A DNA stretch of 64,000 nt from positions 21,629 to 85,628 of the forward strand of contig JAGVOT010000061.1 of assembly GCA_020052615.1 (NCBI GenBank). The letters run 5' to 3'. Position 1 is the first letter of the stretch, and every line of letters starts with the position of its first letter. Source of the stretch: Nitrospirota bacterium (GTDB lineage: Bacteria; Nitrospirota; UBA9217). Shown here one piece after another: positions 8,117-17,099 of the stretch. The position numbers were made by a program, and so were the translations under genes. The notes under the pieces are model-generated. The model was not told the DNA's origin. It saw nothing but the letters and a program-made list of their open reading frames with translations, and searched no databases.

Positions 8117-9571
8117 TTACTCGCGAAGGTCTTTCATGGTACCACCTGGTTCCAAAGAGTCAAGATACTCCAGCGCTTCCTGCCGGTCCTTCAGCGTGCC
8201 TTCAGCCTGCCGCTCTTTTATGTCATCGAGTATCTCGCGGAATTTCGGCCCCGCCTGCATCCCCCGTGCGATCAGGTCCTTCCCCGTCACGAAAGGCTTC
8301 GCCTCGGTCTTGAGGAACTTCCCGTAATAGTAATCAAGGATCTGCCCCGCGATCTTCTGCGTGTCGGTGAAGCCTTCGGCCGGCATGACCTCGGACGTGG
8401 CCTTTGCGTCGGCGAGGGACAGCACGATGCTTTCCGGAACCGCGTCCTTGAGGTCGCGGCAGTAACGGTAGAGCGCCCGCCTGCTTGGCCCGCCGGGGGT
8501 GGCAAGGTTGAGCGTCCGCATGTGATGCCTGATGAGCCGGGAGACCATCGATGAGGTGTCGCTCGACAGACGGAACCGCTGGCAGATGAGCAGTGCCTTG
8601 TCGGCGCCGACGGCATCATGGCCGAAGAAATGGATGTCCCCGATGTCGTCCCGGGAATAGGTCTCGGCCTTGGCGCTGTCGTGCAGGAGGCAGGCGAACC
8701 GGAGCGCTGCCTTGCGGGTCACGTACTGTTCAAGCTCCTGGTCGAGATGAGCGGTGACCGTTGCTGCGTGTTCAGGCGTAAGCGTCGGAAGCTTCTCGAC
8801 GACGCTGTCCACGTAGTCGGCCGACCTGAGAGAATGAGTGAAGATGTCGTAGAGATGGTGTTTGCCCGGAGCAAAATCCTTGAGCGGTCCCAGCTCAGGC
8901 AGAAGGTTCCTGAGCAAGCCGAGCGACTCCATGAGCAGAAGATGCCCGCCAGCGCCCGGCACCGATAATATCTGAAAAAGTTCGTCCCTGATGCGTTCCG
9001 CTGAAGGTCGTGCAACAAGGTCCGCGCGGTCGCGTATGTAACAAGCGGTCCTTTCCTCGATGCTGAACCCGAACGTTGCGGCGAACCGCACTGCACGGAG
9101 CAGCCGGAGCGGGTCATCATCGAGCACCTTCGGGTCCGCCGCGCGGATCAGCTTCCGCCGGATATCCTCCCGGCCGTTCAAGAGGTCGACAAGGCCGTCA
9201 AGGGAGTTCGTGCTCAGAAAACCGCGCACGTCGACGGCCATGGCGTTGATGGTGAAATCGCGCCTCGCGAGGTCGGCTGCGAGGTCCGGTCCTTCGAAGT
9301 TCGTGAAATCGAACTGGACCACGCCCGCCGCCTCGTGTTTTTTCACCACCCGGGTGACCTTCCGCTCTTCGTCGAGAAAGAAAAAGCTTCCCCCGATCCT
9401 GTCGGCAAAAGCCCGGGCCACATCCTCCGAACCCGACGGCATGAGCAGATCGATGTCCTTGACGTCCGGGACGCCGATCAGCAGGTCGCGGACGGATCCG
9501 CCGACAAGGTAGACCGGCTGAGAAGTTAACGAAAAAAGTTCCGAAATTAATGGAGAGGCGAGGATATCCAT
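8117..9571 (-). CDS. cca: CCA-adding enzyme / poly(A) polymerase family, with HD domain
   Basis: 484 residues. The N-terminal nucleotidyltransferase domain has GGSVRD (24-29), the metal-binding Asp39 and Asp41 in DIDLLM, RRDFTINAM (103-111) and DDDPLRLLRAVRFA (151-164), all class II CCA/PAP signatures. An HD motif (LLHDSAK, His297-Asp298) follows, as in bacterial CCA enzymes with phosphatase/phosphodiesterase activity. CCA-adding, A-adding and poly(A) polymerase activity cannot be told apart from this sequence. The start codon lies two bases from a copy of the 86-bp repeat, so the 5' leader is made of that repeat and has no recognisable ribosome site. Confidence 0.88.
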   Translation of the reverse strand: MDILASPLISELFSLTSQPVYLVGGSVRDLLIGVPDVKDIDLLMPSGSEDVARAFADRIGGSFFFLDEERKVTRVVKKHEAAGVVQFDFTNFEGPDLAADLARRDFTINAMAVDVRGFLSTNSLDGLVDLLNGREDIRRKLIRAADPKVLDDDPLRLLRAVRFAATFGFSIEERTACYIRDRADLVARPSAERIRDELFQILSVPGAGGHLLLMESLGLLRNLLPELGPLKDFAPGKHHLYDIFTHSLRSADYVDSVVEKLPTLTPEHAATVTAHLDQELEQYVTRKAALRFACLLHDSAKAETYSRDDIGDIHFFGHDAVGADKALLICQRFRLSSDTSSMVSRLIRHHMRTLNLATPGGPSRRALYRYCRDLKDAVPESIVLSLADAKATSEVMPAEGFTDTQKIAGQILDYYYGKFLKTEAKPFVTGKDLIARGMQAGPKFREILDDIKERQAEGTLKDRQEALEYLDSLEPGGTMKDLRE

Positions 9572-9573
9572 GG

Positions 9574-9659
9574 TAAATCCAGGAGCGAGCGCATTCCCCG
9601 CAGCTGCTGAGGGGTTAGCGAGCGATTAGAATAATTAGTCCAACCTTGAGGATCGAAGC
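9574..9659 (+). repeat. 86-bp dispersed repeat, copy 1
   Basis: Runs from TAAATCCAGGAGCGAGCG to TTGAGGATCGAAGC. It is nearly identical to copy 2 (9685-9770); differences are centred on the loop (TGAGGGGTTAGCG versus TGCGGGATCAGCG). An internal palindrome (CCCGCAG/CTGCGGG in copy 2) suggests a hairpin. It abuts the start codon of the minus-strand cca gene. Confidence 0.95.
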
Positions 9660-9684
9660 TCCATGCAGTTTTCTGTAGGGAGCT

Positions 9685-9770
9685 TAAATCCAGGAGCGAG
9701 CGCATTCCCCGCAGCTGCTGCGGGATCAGCGAGCGATTAGAATAATTAGTCCAACCTTGAGGATCGAAGC
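9685..9770 (+). repeat. 86-bp dispersed repeat, copy 2
   Basis: Direct repeat of copy 1, 25 bases downstream of it. The internal hairpin CCCGCAG-CTG-CTGCGGG is perfect here. A third, inverted copy lies at 3965-4049. The two direct copies make an apparent 111-codon minus-strand reading frame that is not a gene. Confidence 0.95.
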
Positions 9771-9851
9771 CCCCTGTCTCACGCGGGCGGGACGCCCGGT
9801 CTTTAGCTCTGCGCGACAGAGAAAAACGATTGCGATCGGCTGCGGCAGTCG

Positions 9852-10649
9852 CTACTTCCCGACCAAAACCTTCCGGTAGCAATCGACCTTGCGGATGGCG
9901 TCAAAATCCGCGTCGTTCTTCAGCGCGTCCCAGTCGCGATAGCCGTTGGCGACCGCTTCCTCCAGCCAGACACAGGCGGCGTCGATCTTTCCGGCGCGAG
10001 CGAACAAGCCGGCGTTCTGATAGGAAGCCGCCGCGTAGCGAGGATTGATCTTGAGCACGTCATTGAAGACCTCGATCGCCTTTGCATCCTGGCGCTGGCG
10101 CTTGTATGCCAGTCCCAAGCCGTAGAGCGCACCGACATTCCGCGGCTCCAGTTCCAGGAGCTTCCCGTAATCCGCGATCGCCAGGTCGGGATAGCCCTCT
10201 TCCTGGTACGCTCTCGCCCTGCCGGCATAAGCTGCCGCGCTGCGCGGGGCCGACACGATCACCCTGCTGAAATCATCCCGTGCCCGCTCGTACTGTTTCC
10301 GGCCCAGGAAGGCATTGGCCCTGTTCATGGAGAATTCCGTATTCTTGTCGTCGAGCTCTATGGCGTTGCTGAAATCTCCGATGGCCTTGTCCAGGTCGTT
10401 CAGACCCTGGTAGGCAAGACCCCGGGCGTTGAAGACCCTTGCCATGTCCTCAATGGCAATCTCCCCCTTGTTGGTCCGGATCGCCTGGGTAAAATTCTGC
10501 ACCGCATCGATATAGAGCTTGTTTTCCGCATAGCCGGTACCTTTTTCCCAGTACTGCTTCGGGCCCGGGACAGGCGCCGCAAGCGCGGAACTCCCGATGA
10601 ATACGACCAGGCCGATGCCGACCACATACAGCCGCAGTATATTTTTCAT
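9852..10649 (-). CDS. Exported tetratricopeptide-repeat protein
   Basis: 265 residues. Start at 10649 (MKNILRLYVVG), placed by an AAGGAGG site six bases upstream. The signal peptide ends near residue 24 (SSALA-AP). At least four TPR units follow, for example ARVFNARGLAYQGLNDLDKA, TEFSMNRANAFLGRKQYERA, AAYAGRARAYQEEGYPDLAI and ALYGLGLAYKRQRQDAKAIE, covering about 60-220. Likely a periplasmic scaffold; partner unknown. It ends the aro gene run and lies beside the 86-bp repeats. Confidence 0.85.
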   Translation of the reverse strand: MKNILRLYVVGIGLVVFIGSSALAAPVPGPKQYWEKGTGYAENKLYIDAVQNFTQAIRTNKGEIAIEDMARVFNARGLAYQGLNDLDKAIGDFSNAIELDDKNTEFSMNRANAFLGRKQYERARDDFSRVIVSAPRSAAAYAGRARAYQEEGYPDLAIADYGKLLELEPRNVGALYGLGLAYKRQRQDAKAIEVFNDVLKINPRYAAASYQNAGLFARAGKIDAACVWLEEAVANGYRDWDALKNDADFDAIRKVDCYRKVLVGK

Positions 10650-10695
10650 GACCATCCTCCTTGTCCCTGCCGGGCAAACCCTTCGTCGAAGCGAA

Positions 10696-11388
10696 TCACG
10701 CCTCGTTCGCCCTCTCACCGGTTTCCTCGCCGGTGATCCGGCGTATCTTGTCCAGCCGCTTCCTCCGCTCGTCCCGCGCGACGTACCAGTCCTGGATGAG
10801 CGTCTCGATCAGTCCGATCAGCAGCTTCGCCTCGCCGGGATCGGCGTCCTGGATCTCTGCGCCTTCGCTCTCCATCCGGGCGCCGATCATCCCGCTCCTC
10901 CTGACGGACTCGATTGCCTCCCAGGTAAGCGGGTCAGCTGTTCCCTTGATCTGGCGAAACTCGTCGTTCAGCCCGCCGGGCTGGACGCGCCAGAAATCCC
11001 GCAGCATCTCCGAGAGACAGCGCCGCGACAGGGCCGCTGAGACCTTTGGACTGAGTTCGAGGGTAAGACAGGCTTCGCGATAGTCCTCGACGACCTGAGG
11101 GGGAAGTGCGACCGGAAAGGAGCGGGCCTGCGACGGCGGGACCATCGCCCAGGTCTTGAGGTGCTTGCCCGTATAGGCGCGATTCCCCGTGATCTCCAGG
11201 GTGTGCAGCGATGCGCTCAAGGAGAACTGTCTGCACCGCGGATTGGGGCAGACCACGAATTTGGTGACGAGACGGCGCGGGCCGTCGGCGTTCGCCAGGG
11301 TGAGATCCGCGAAACCGACCTGCCGGCCTTTCTCGGTCACGGTCTGATCGGTATTGCAGAACGGGCAGTGCCAGAGATATTCGCTCAT
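10696..11388 (-). CDS. DUF4145-like protein with N-terminal zinc-ribbon-type cysteines
   Basis: 230 residues from the ATG at 11388, behind an AGGGAGG site. Cys8-x2-Cys11 and Cys47-x4-Cys52 (CPNPRC) look like a zinc ribbon. The rest is helical, with VVEDYREACLTLELSPKVSA and SRRCLSEMLRDFWRV, as in DUF4145 proteins found in defence and unknown contexts. No catalytic residues are evident. Here it lies between aroB and a TPR protein with no defence partner, so no role is claimed. Confidence 0.7.
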   Translation of the reverse strand: MSEYLWHCPFCNTDQTVTEKGRQVGFADLTLANADGPRRLVTKFVVCPNPRCRQFSLSASLHTLEITGNRAYTGKHLKTWAMVPPSQARSFPVALPPQVVEDYREACLTLELSPKVSAALSRRCLSEMLRDFWRVQPGGLNDEFRQIKGTADPLTWEAIESVRRSGMIGARMESEGAEIQDADPGEAKLLIGLIETLIQDWYVARDERRKRLDKIRRITGEETGERANEA

Positions 11389-11501
11389 GTATCCCTCCCT
11401 TGGTTCGCTGACAGTGAGAGCCAACAGGGGCCGGAGGGCCCCTCATTGTGATCCGACATCCCGCAGCAGCACCGCGTCAAAACGGGATTGCGTTCGCGAG
11501 A

Positions 11502-12584
11502 TTATTCCGCGAGCAGTTCCTGAAGCTGTCGCTCGCCCCACTCCCTGGTGATGACCACCCCGCCGATCTTCGTCGGCAGGACAAAGCGCACCTTTCCGGC
11601 CTCGGCCTTCTTGTCTACCTGGATCGTATCCATGAACTGGGCGACCGTCGGACGGGGCTTCATCACCGAGAGACTGGCGGGGAGGCCGTAGGCACTGATG
11701 AGGTTCTCGATACGTTCCGGCACCCGGGCATCGCAGAGGCCGGCGCGGTGGGCAAGCTTCGCGGCGTACACCATGCCGATAGCGACCGCCTCGCCGTGCC
11801 GGATCCGGTAGTCCGACAAGGTCTCAACGGCATGGCCCACGGTGTGCCCGAAGTTCAAGATGGCCCGTAGGCCGCCTTCACGCTCGTCCTTGTTCACCAC
11901 GTCCGCCTTGATCTCGCAGGACCGCCGTATGATGTGTCCCAGCGGGCCCTCTTCAAGGTTCAGGATCTTTTCGCGGTTCTTTTCGAGGAAATCGAAGAGC
12001 TCGCGGTCCCAGATCACGCCGTACTTGATGACCTCCGCCATGCCCGAGAGGAGCTCTTCCTTCGGGAGTGTCTTGAGCGCGTCCAGGTCCATGAGCACGA
12101 GCCTGGGCTGGTAGAACGCGCCGATCATGTTCTTGCCCATGGGATGATTGACGCCGGTCTTGCCGCCCACGCTGCTGTCCACCATGGCGAGGAGCGTGGT
12201 GGGCACCTGGACGAAAGGCACGCCGCGCATGTAGCTGGCGGCCGCGAATCCCGTGAGATCGCCGATCACTCCGCCGCCGAGGGCGACGAGGGGCGAACGG
12301 CGGTCAAACGTGTTGATCAGCAGCGCGGTGAATATGGCGTTGGCCCAGTCGAGGGTCTTGTACTGCTCGCCGTCGGGGACCTCCACGGGCATACACGTGA
12401 AGCCGGCCGCCTTGAGGCTCGCGAACACGGTCTTGCCGTATAGTCTGAGAACCGTGGGGTTTGAGACCACGGCGACCTTGGCGCCGACCCGGAGCTTGCC
12501 CATCTCTTCGCCGAGCTTTTCAAGGCCGGCGCCGATCAGGATCTCGTAACTTCGCTCTCCCAGTTCGACCTTAACAGCATGCAT
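11502..12584 (-). CDS. aroB: 3-dehydroquinate synthase
   Basis: 360 residues. Converts DAHP to 3-dehydroquinate, the second step of the shikimate pathway, using NAD and a divalent metal. GGGVIGD (103-109) binds NAD, and Glu184 (GMAEVIKYG), His247 (FGHTVGHA) and His263 (RHGEAV) are the metal ligands. The start overlaps the end of aroK by 14 bases, so the two are translationally coupled. Gene order is aroC-aroK-aroB. Confidence 0.96.
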   Translation of the reverse strand: MHAVKVELGERSYEILIGAGLEKLGEEMGKLRVGAKVAVVSNPTVLRLYGKTVFASLKAAGFTCMPVEVPDGEQYKTLDWANAIFTALLINTFDRRSPLVALGGGVIGDLTGFAAASYMRGVPFVQVPTTLLAMVDSSVGGKTGVNHPMGKNMIGAFYQPRLVLMDLDALKTLPKEELLSGMAEVIKYGVIWDRELFDFLEKNREKILNLEEGPLGHIIRRSCEIKADVVNKDEREGGLRAILNFGHTVGHAVETLSDYRIRHGEAVAIGMVYAAKLAHRAGLCDARVPERIENLISAYGLPASLSVMKPRPTVAQFMDTIQVDKKAEAGKVRFVLPTKIGGVVITREWGERQLQELLAE

Positions 12585-13086
12585 AGCGTACCTTCTCTTT
12601 GATCTCGCTGATCACGTCGTCCACGGACCGCTCCGACGTGTCGATGATGAAGTCCGCCTGGCGGTAGAACTGCTCCCGCTCGGCGAGCAGTTCCCGCACC
12701 CGGGCGATGGGGTCCGCTACCTGTAAAAGCGGCCGGTGGGTCTCGTGCCTGATCCTGTCATAGATGCTTTCGGGGTGGGCGGTGAGGCAGATGGTGACGC
12801 CGTTCTCCTTGAAAGCCTTGCGGTTCTCGTCTCGAATGACGGCGCCGCCGCCGGTGGAGACGACCTGGCCTTCGTTCTCCAGGACCTGTTTGATGACGCG
12901 CGTCTCCACATCGCGGAAATACGGTTCGCCGAAGGTTGAGAAGATCTCGGTGATCGTGATCTTCTGGTCCGCTTCGATGAGCTCGTCGATATCGACAAAG
13001 GTGAATCCCAGGTCCTTCGCGAGCCGCGTTCCCACGCTGGTTTTGCCGACTCCCATGAATCCCGTGAGGATGATGTTCTTGAACAT
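12571..13086 (-). CDS. aroK: Shikimate kinase
   Basis: 171 residues. Phosphorylates shikimate with ATP. P-loop GFMGVGKT (9-16), shikimate-binding Asp34 (VDIDELI), Arg58 and GGG (79-81), and a lid segment (HETHRPLL) are present. Length is normal. Overlaps aroB at its 3' end; a 64-bp dyad lies between it and aroC. Confidence 0.95.
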   Translation of the reverse strand: MFKNIILTGFMGVGKTSVGTRLAKDLGFTFVDIDELIEADQKITITEIFSTFGEPYFRDVETRVIKQVLENEGQVVSTGGGAVIRDENRKAFKENGVTICLTAHPESIYDRIRHETHRPLLQVADPIARVRELLAEREQFYRQADFIIDTSERSVDDVISEIKEKVRYACC

Positions 13087-13091
13087 GGATT

Positions 13092-13155
13092 CAAGCCCGT
13101 AGCTCCTGGCTCATAGCGTTTAGCAGCAGCTATGAACCATCAGCTAATGGGCTTG
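13092..13155. repeat. Period-7 dyad at the aroC/aroK junction
   Basis: An almost complete inverted repeat: CAAGCCC ... AGCT ... GGCTCATAGC against GCTATGAACC ... AGCT ... GGGCTTG. Read in steps of seven it gives AGCCCGT, AGCTCCT, GGCTCAT, AGCGTTT, AGCAGCA. It includes the last codons and stop of aroC. No T tract, so probably not a strong terminator. Confidence 0.8.
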
Positions 13156-14334
13156 TACCTCCTCGACGATCCCCATCCTGTCCCTGAGATATTTCCGGTA
13201 CTGCTCGTGGTTCCGCTTCATCTCATCGAGGCTGTCGCCGCCGAACTTTTCGATGAGGGCAAAAGCGATCTCGAAGGCCGCAACGGCCTCGCCCACCACG
13301 GCAGCCGCGGGAACAGCGCAGACATCGGAGCGCTCAACGGCCGCTTTAAAAGGCTTTTTGGTTTCCATATCCACCGAGCGGAGCGGCTTCATCAATGTCG
13401 GGATGGGCTTCATCGCGGCGCGGAGGGTGATGTCCCCGCCGTTGCTCATGCCGCCCTCGATGCCGCCGGCATGGTTGGTCTTGCGAAAGAAGCCGCCCTT
13501 GGGGCCCCAGAAGATCTCGTCATGGACCTTCGAACCGGGACGGTTGGCGACGCCGAACCCCGAGCCGATCTCCACGCCTTTCATGGCCTGGATGCTCATG
13601 ATCGCGGCCGCGAGCCGGGCATCGAGCTTCCGGTCCCAGTGCACATGGCTCCCGAGCCCCACGGGTACGCCGGAAACAATGACCTCAAAAATGCCGCCCA
13701 GGGAATCGCCGGTGCGCGCCGCTTCGTCGATCTTGAGCTTCATCCGTTTCTCGGCGTGGTGGTCCGCACAGCGCAGCTCCGATGCCTCGGCCCGTTTTCT
13801 GATCTCCTTGAGCGACATCTTATCGCCCCGGGCATAGACCCCGCCGATTGCGATCACCTGGCTGGTGATGGTGATGCCGAACTCGTCGAGGAGCCTCTTC
13901 GTCACGGCCCCCACGGCAACGCGCATGGCCGTCTCCCTGGCGCTTGAGCGCTCCAGGATGTTCCGGATGTCCGTCATGCCGTACTTGAGGGCTCCCGCAA
14001 GATCGGCGTGGCCCGGCCGCGGACGCGTCACCGGCTCGGCGGTGTTCAGGAATGCCGGGTCCGGAGACATTTTGGCGCGCCAGTTATCCCAGTCCTTGTT
14101 GCGGACCATGAGGCCGATAGGACCGCCCAGGGTCCTGCCCCAGCGCACGCCTGAAACGATCCTGACCGTGTCCTTCTCGATCTTCATGCGTCCGCCCCGT
14201 CCATATCCCCCCTGACGACGGGCGAGGTCATTATCGATGTCCGTGACCCGGATCAATAGACCGGCGGGCATGCCTTCCATGATACCCATCAAAAGCTCGC
14301 CGTGGGACTCCCCGGCAGTCAAATACCGTAGCAT
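13144..14334 (-). CDS. aroC: Chorismate synthase
   Basis: 396 residues. Makes chorismate from EPSP with reduced FMN. The signature TAGESHGE (6-13) with His11, the segment [15 protein letters not shown] and a C-terminal [10 protein letters not shown] are characteristic. Chorismate feeds the futalosine genes encoded next door on the other strand. ATG at 14334 has a strong AAGGAGG site, and a promoter at 14474-14502 gives a leader of about 130 bases. The last codons lie in the period-7 dyad. Confidence 0.96.
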   Translation of the reverse strand: MLRYLTAGESHGELLMGIMEGMPAGLLIRVTDIDNDLARRQGGYGRGGRMKIEKDTVRIVSGVRWGRTLGGPIGLMVRNKDWDNWRAKMSPDPAFLNTAEPVTRPRPGHADLAGALKYGMTDIRNILERSSARETAMRVAVGAVTKRLLDEFGITITSQVIAIGGVYARGDKMSLKEIRKRAEASELRCADHHAEKRMKLKIDEAARTGDSLGGIFEVIVSGVPVGLGSHVHWDRKLDARLAAAIMSIQAMKGVEIGSGFGVANRPGSKVHDEIFWGPKGGFFRKTNHAGGIEGGMSNGGDITLRAAMKPIPTLMKPLRSVDMETKKPFKAAVERSDVCAVPAAAVVGEAVAAFEIAFALIEKFGGDSLDEMKRNHEQYRKYLRDRMGIVEEVQAH

Positions 14335-14781
14335 TCCGCCTCCTTAGAGAACAACGAGACTCCATTGAAATACCTTATATTTCATAGCGTTATATACAAC
14401 AAAATCGGATCCGCTCCTGCCGATCCCACCAAAATATCGAAAAAACCCTGAAAAACCCTGTAAAATCGGGCTCATCATAGCAAATTTCTGATAAAAGTGC
14501 AATGGGAAGAAATTATAGAAAAAGACGCTTTTTCCTCTCAACCGGCTTTTTTTAGTGAATACTTTTTGCCGTTGATTCGCAGGAGGTAGAAATCCTATGA
14601 CGGGCACCTAATGGGATCTGCAGGCGATCAACCGCAGCCTTCAATGCATAGTGAAATTCCGATGGATACGCCAACTGGAAACATGGTATAGTTCCAAAGA
14701 TCAGCGGTCCCTTTCGGGAGGGTGTTCGTGACAATAAGGGATGTGAAAACCGGTGTCGCCTGGATGAAATATGAGGAATGA
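14335..14781. other. Intergenic region between divergent aroC and mqnB
   Basis: AT-richer than its neighbours. Holds the aroC promoter (14474-14502) and its leader, which has a small hairpin (GAAATA/TATTTC near 14370-14386) and a doubled CAGGGTTTTT motif. On the plus strand a TATAGT (14687-14692) with a poor -35 could serve mqnB. No gene seen. Confidence 0.55.
14474..14502 (-). promoter_or_regulatory. Sigma70-like promoter for the aro genes
   Basis: On the minus strand TTGCAC (14502-14497), 17 bases, TATGAT (14479-14474). Start near 14467. Confidence 0.65.
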
Positions 14782-15510
14782 ATGATCGCGCTGCTCTGCT
14801 CGGTTCAGGCCGAGGCACAACTGCTGCTCACTGACCTGGAAGTGACGGGGACCACGACGCTGGGCTCCAAATCGATCATCGCGGGCGCCATCGAAGACCG
14901 CCAGGTCCTTCTCTGCGTGGGCGGGATGGGAAAGGTCAATGCCGCCCATGCCGCGGCGCTTATGATCGCGGAGTTCTCGCCCAAAAGCCTGCTCATCTTC
15001 GGCGTGGGAGGGGCCTATCCCTCTTCCGGTGCGGCGGTTGGCGACATCGTTCTTGCTGAGGAAGAGATCGCCGGTGACGAAGGCGTGCTGACCCATGACG
15101 GATTCAAGGACATGGAGTACATCGGCATCCCGCTCCTCAAGACAGCCACCTCGGAGATATTCACCACCTACCCTGCATCGGGACCTTTGCTGAAACAGGC
15201 CCTTCACTCACTCGCCGCTTCTTCGGAGCCCGGCAGGACCAACGTGCACTTCGGCCCTTTCGTCACCCTCTCGACCTGCACCGGAACGGCCACCCGGGCG
15301 CGGGAACTTGAGGAGCGGTATCACGGGCTGTGCGAGAACATGGAAGGGGCCGCGGCCGCGCAGGTGGCGGAACTGCACACCCTCCCGTGGCTCGAGGTAC
15401 GCGGGATCTCGAACATCGTGGAGGACCGCGACACGCAGAAGTGGGACATACCGAAGGCTGCCGCGGCGGCGCAAAAGGCCGTTCTGCAGATCCTGGAAGG
15501 ATGGGAATGA
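14782..15510 (+). CDS. mqnB: Futalosine hydrolase
   Basis: 242 residues. Splits futalosine to dehypoxanthine futalosine and hypoxanthine in the alternative menaquinone pathway. It has the nucleoside phosphorylase/MTAN fold: CVGGMGKVNAAHAAALMI, FGVGGAYPSSGAAVGDIVLA, and the nucleoside-binding NMEGAAAAQVA (Glu in MEG). The RGISN segment near the C-terminus is typical. The neighbour mqnD confirms the pathway. GAGGA lies just upstream of the ATG. Confidence 0.92.
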   Translation: MIALLCSVQAEAQLLLTDLEVTGTTTLGSKSIIAGAIEDRQVLLCVGGMGKVNAAHAAALMIAEFSPKSLLIFGVGGAYPSSGAAVGDIVLAEEEIAGDEGVLTHDGFKDMEYIGIPLLKTATSEIFTTYPASGPLLKQALHSLAASSEPGRTNVHFGPFVTLSTCTGTATRARELEERYHGLCENMEGAAAAQVAELHTLPWLEVRGISNIVEDRDTQKWDIPKAAAAAQKAVLQILEGWE

Positions 15511-15517
15511 TATACGC

Positions 15518-15552
15518 AGTGCTGAGTGAGGGGTGCGAAGTGCGGAGTGAGA
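15518..15552. repeat. Heptamer array, AGTGCGG-type x5
   Basis: Five consecutive heptamers: AGTGCTG, AGTGAGG, GGTGCGA, AGTGCGG, AGTGAGA. The unit is the reverse complement of the array at 531-551. It fills the gap between mqnB and mqnD. Confidence 0.8.
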
Positions 15553-15601
15553 AGCTGGAACACGGCTCTCCCGCTGGTGATCTGCCATCCGGAGCAGTAT
15601 C

Positions 15602-16441
15602 ATGACACACTTGCTCACCCTGGGCTACTCTCCCTGTCCGAACGACACGTACATCTTCTACGCCCTTGTACGGGGAAAGGTCACTGTCCCGGGAATCGCC
15701 TTTCAGGAGCGGCTCGAGGACGTGGAGGCCCTGAACCGGCTGGCTCTCGAAGGCGCGCTGGATATCACCAAGATATCGTACCATGCCCTGGGACATCTGA
15801 GGGAACGGTATGCCCTGCTTCGTTCCGGCGGCGCGCTGGGGCGGGGATGCGGACCGCTCATCGTGGCTAGGCCCGGGACCCGGCTCGAGGACCTCAGGTC
15901 CGGGACCGTCGCCATACCCGGAAGGCTCACGACCGCATGGCTGCTGCTGCAGTTGTTCGAGGGAGGATTGAACAAAGTCGTGGTCATGACCTTCGACCGC
16001 ATCATGCAGGCCGTTGCCGACGGTTCGGTCACCGCCGGACTGATCATCCACGAAAGCCGGTTCACCTATCCCCTGTATAAGCTCGAAATGCTCCTCGACC
16101 TCGGCGAGTGGTGGGAGCGGTATTCGGGCCTCCCCATCCCTTTGGGCGGGATCCTCGGCAAACGGTCTCTGGGAGCGGAACTCCTGTCGAAGACGGAGGA
16201 AGCGATCCGGGAAAGCCTGCGGTACGCCCATGCCCATCGGACAGAGGTCCTTTCCTACGTGAAGCAGCACAGCCAGGAAATGGACGAGTCCGTCATGAAG
16301 GGACATATCGACCTTTATGTAAACGACTTCTCCCGCGACGTCGGCGAAGAAGGCATCGCAGCCGTGCAGCGGCTCTTTGCCGAAGCGGAGAAGCGGGGGA
16401 TCTTCCCGCATTCGCACATGCCGCTCTTTGCAGACGGCTGA
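15602..16441 (+). CDS. mqnD: 1,4-dihydroxy-6-naphthoate synthase
   Basis: 279 residues. Acts late in the futalosine pathway, turning cyclic dehypoxanthine futalosine into 1,4-dihydroxy-6-naphthoate. The fold is that of a periplasmic binding protein but without a signal peptide. LGYSPCPNDTYIFYALV at the N-terminus, DITKISYHALGH, SGGALGRGCGPLIVAR and IPLGGILGKRSL are characteristic. A GGAG ribosome site lies 7 bases before the ATG. Only mqnB and mqnD of the pathway are in the window; mqnA, mqnC and mqnE must be elsewhere. Confidence 0.93.
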   Translation: MTHLLTLGYSPCPNDTYIFYALVRGKVTVPGIAFQERLEDVEALNRLALEGALDITKISYHALGHLRERYALLRSGGALGRGCGPLIVARPGTRLEDLRSGTVAIPGRLTTAWLLLQLFEGGLNKVVVMTFDRIMQAVADGSVTAGLIIHESRFTYPLYKLEMLLDLGEWWERYSGLPIPLGGILGKRSLGAELLSKTEEAIRESLRYAHAHRTEVLSYVKQHSQEMDESVMKGHIDLYVNDFSRDVGEEGIAAVQRLFAEAEKRGIFPHSHMPLFADG

Positions 16442-16521
16442 TGACAGCAAACGCTTTTATTTTTATGGTATACTAAGCCGATTCTTTTTCGGTACACTGA
16501 GACGGATCTCTAGGAGGGACT

Positions 16522-17082
16522 ATGGCGGGCTGGATCATTCTGGGTATATTTGTCCTCGGCATCCTGTGGCTGATCGTCATCTATAACGGCCTCATTGCAA
16601 AGCGGAACGACGTCCAGGGCTCGTGGAAGCAGATCGATGTGCAGCTCAACCGGCGGCACGATCTTATCCCGAACCTCGTCTCCACGGTGAAGGGGGCACT
16701 GGAGTTCGAGCAGGACACGCTCGAAAAGGTCATCTCGGCCAGGGCAAAGGCCGTGGGGGCGACGGGGCCGCAGTCCAAGGCGGAGGCCGAGAACATGCTC
16801 ACCCAGGCGCTCGGCAAGCTCTTCGCGGTCATGGAGAATTACCCCGACCTGAAGAGCAACCAGAACGTCATGCAGCTCCAGGAGGAGCTCACCTCCACGG
16901 AGAACCGCATCGCTTTCGCCCGCCAGCTCTACAATGACCTGGTCGCGAACTACCGCACCGCGCTCCAGGTGTTCCCCAGTAACTTTGTCTCTTCGATGTT
17001 CAACTTCCGGACGGAAGAGTACTTCGAGGCGCCGGCCGAGACGAAGGCCGTCCCCGCCGTGAATTTGAGCATACGGAAATAG
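16522..17082 (+). CDS. lemA: LemA family membrane protein
   Basis: 186 residues. One N-terminal membrane segment (about 4-21) is followed by the family signature YNGLIAKRNDVQGSWKQIDV and RRHDLIPNLV, then a long helical bundle ending in FNFRTEEYFEAP. Very good ribosome site (TAGGAGGGACT). LemA genes often lie beside an M48 protease, as here. The cellular role is not well defined. Confidence 0.93.
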   Translation: MAGWIILGIFVLGILWLIVIYNGLIAKRNDVQGSWKQIDVQLNRRHDLIPNLVSTVKGALEFEQDTLEKVISARAKAVGATGPQSKAEAENMLTQALGKLFAVMENYPDLKSNQNVMQLQEELTSTENRIAFARQLYNDLVANYRTALQVFPSNFVSSMFNFRTEEYFEAPAETKAVPAVNLSIRK

Positions 17083-17099
17083 GACCGGACAGCGGCTAA

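Noticed and set aside
9547..9882. A 111-codon minus-strand frame with a repeated peptide (FDPQGWTNYSNRSL)
   Set aside because: The repeated peptide comes from the two copies of the 86-bp repeat; no ribosome site or homology beyond that.
14344..14607. An 87-codon minus-strand frame upstream of aroC
   Set aside because: It covers the aroC promoter and leader, has no ribosome site and no homology I can see.
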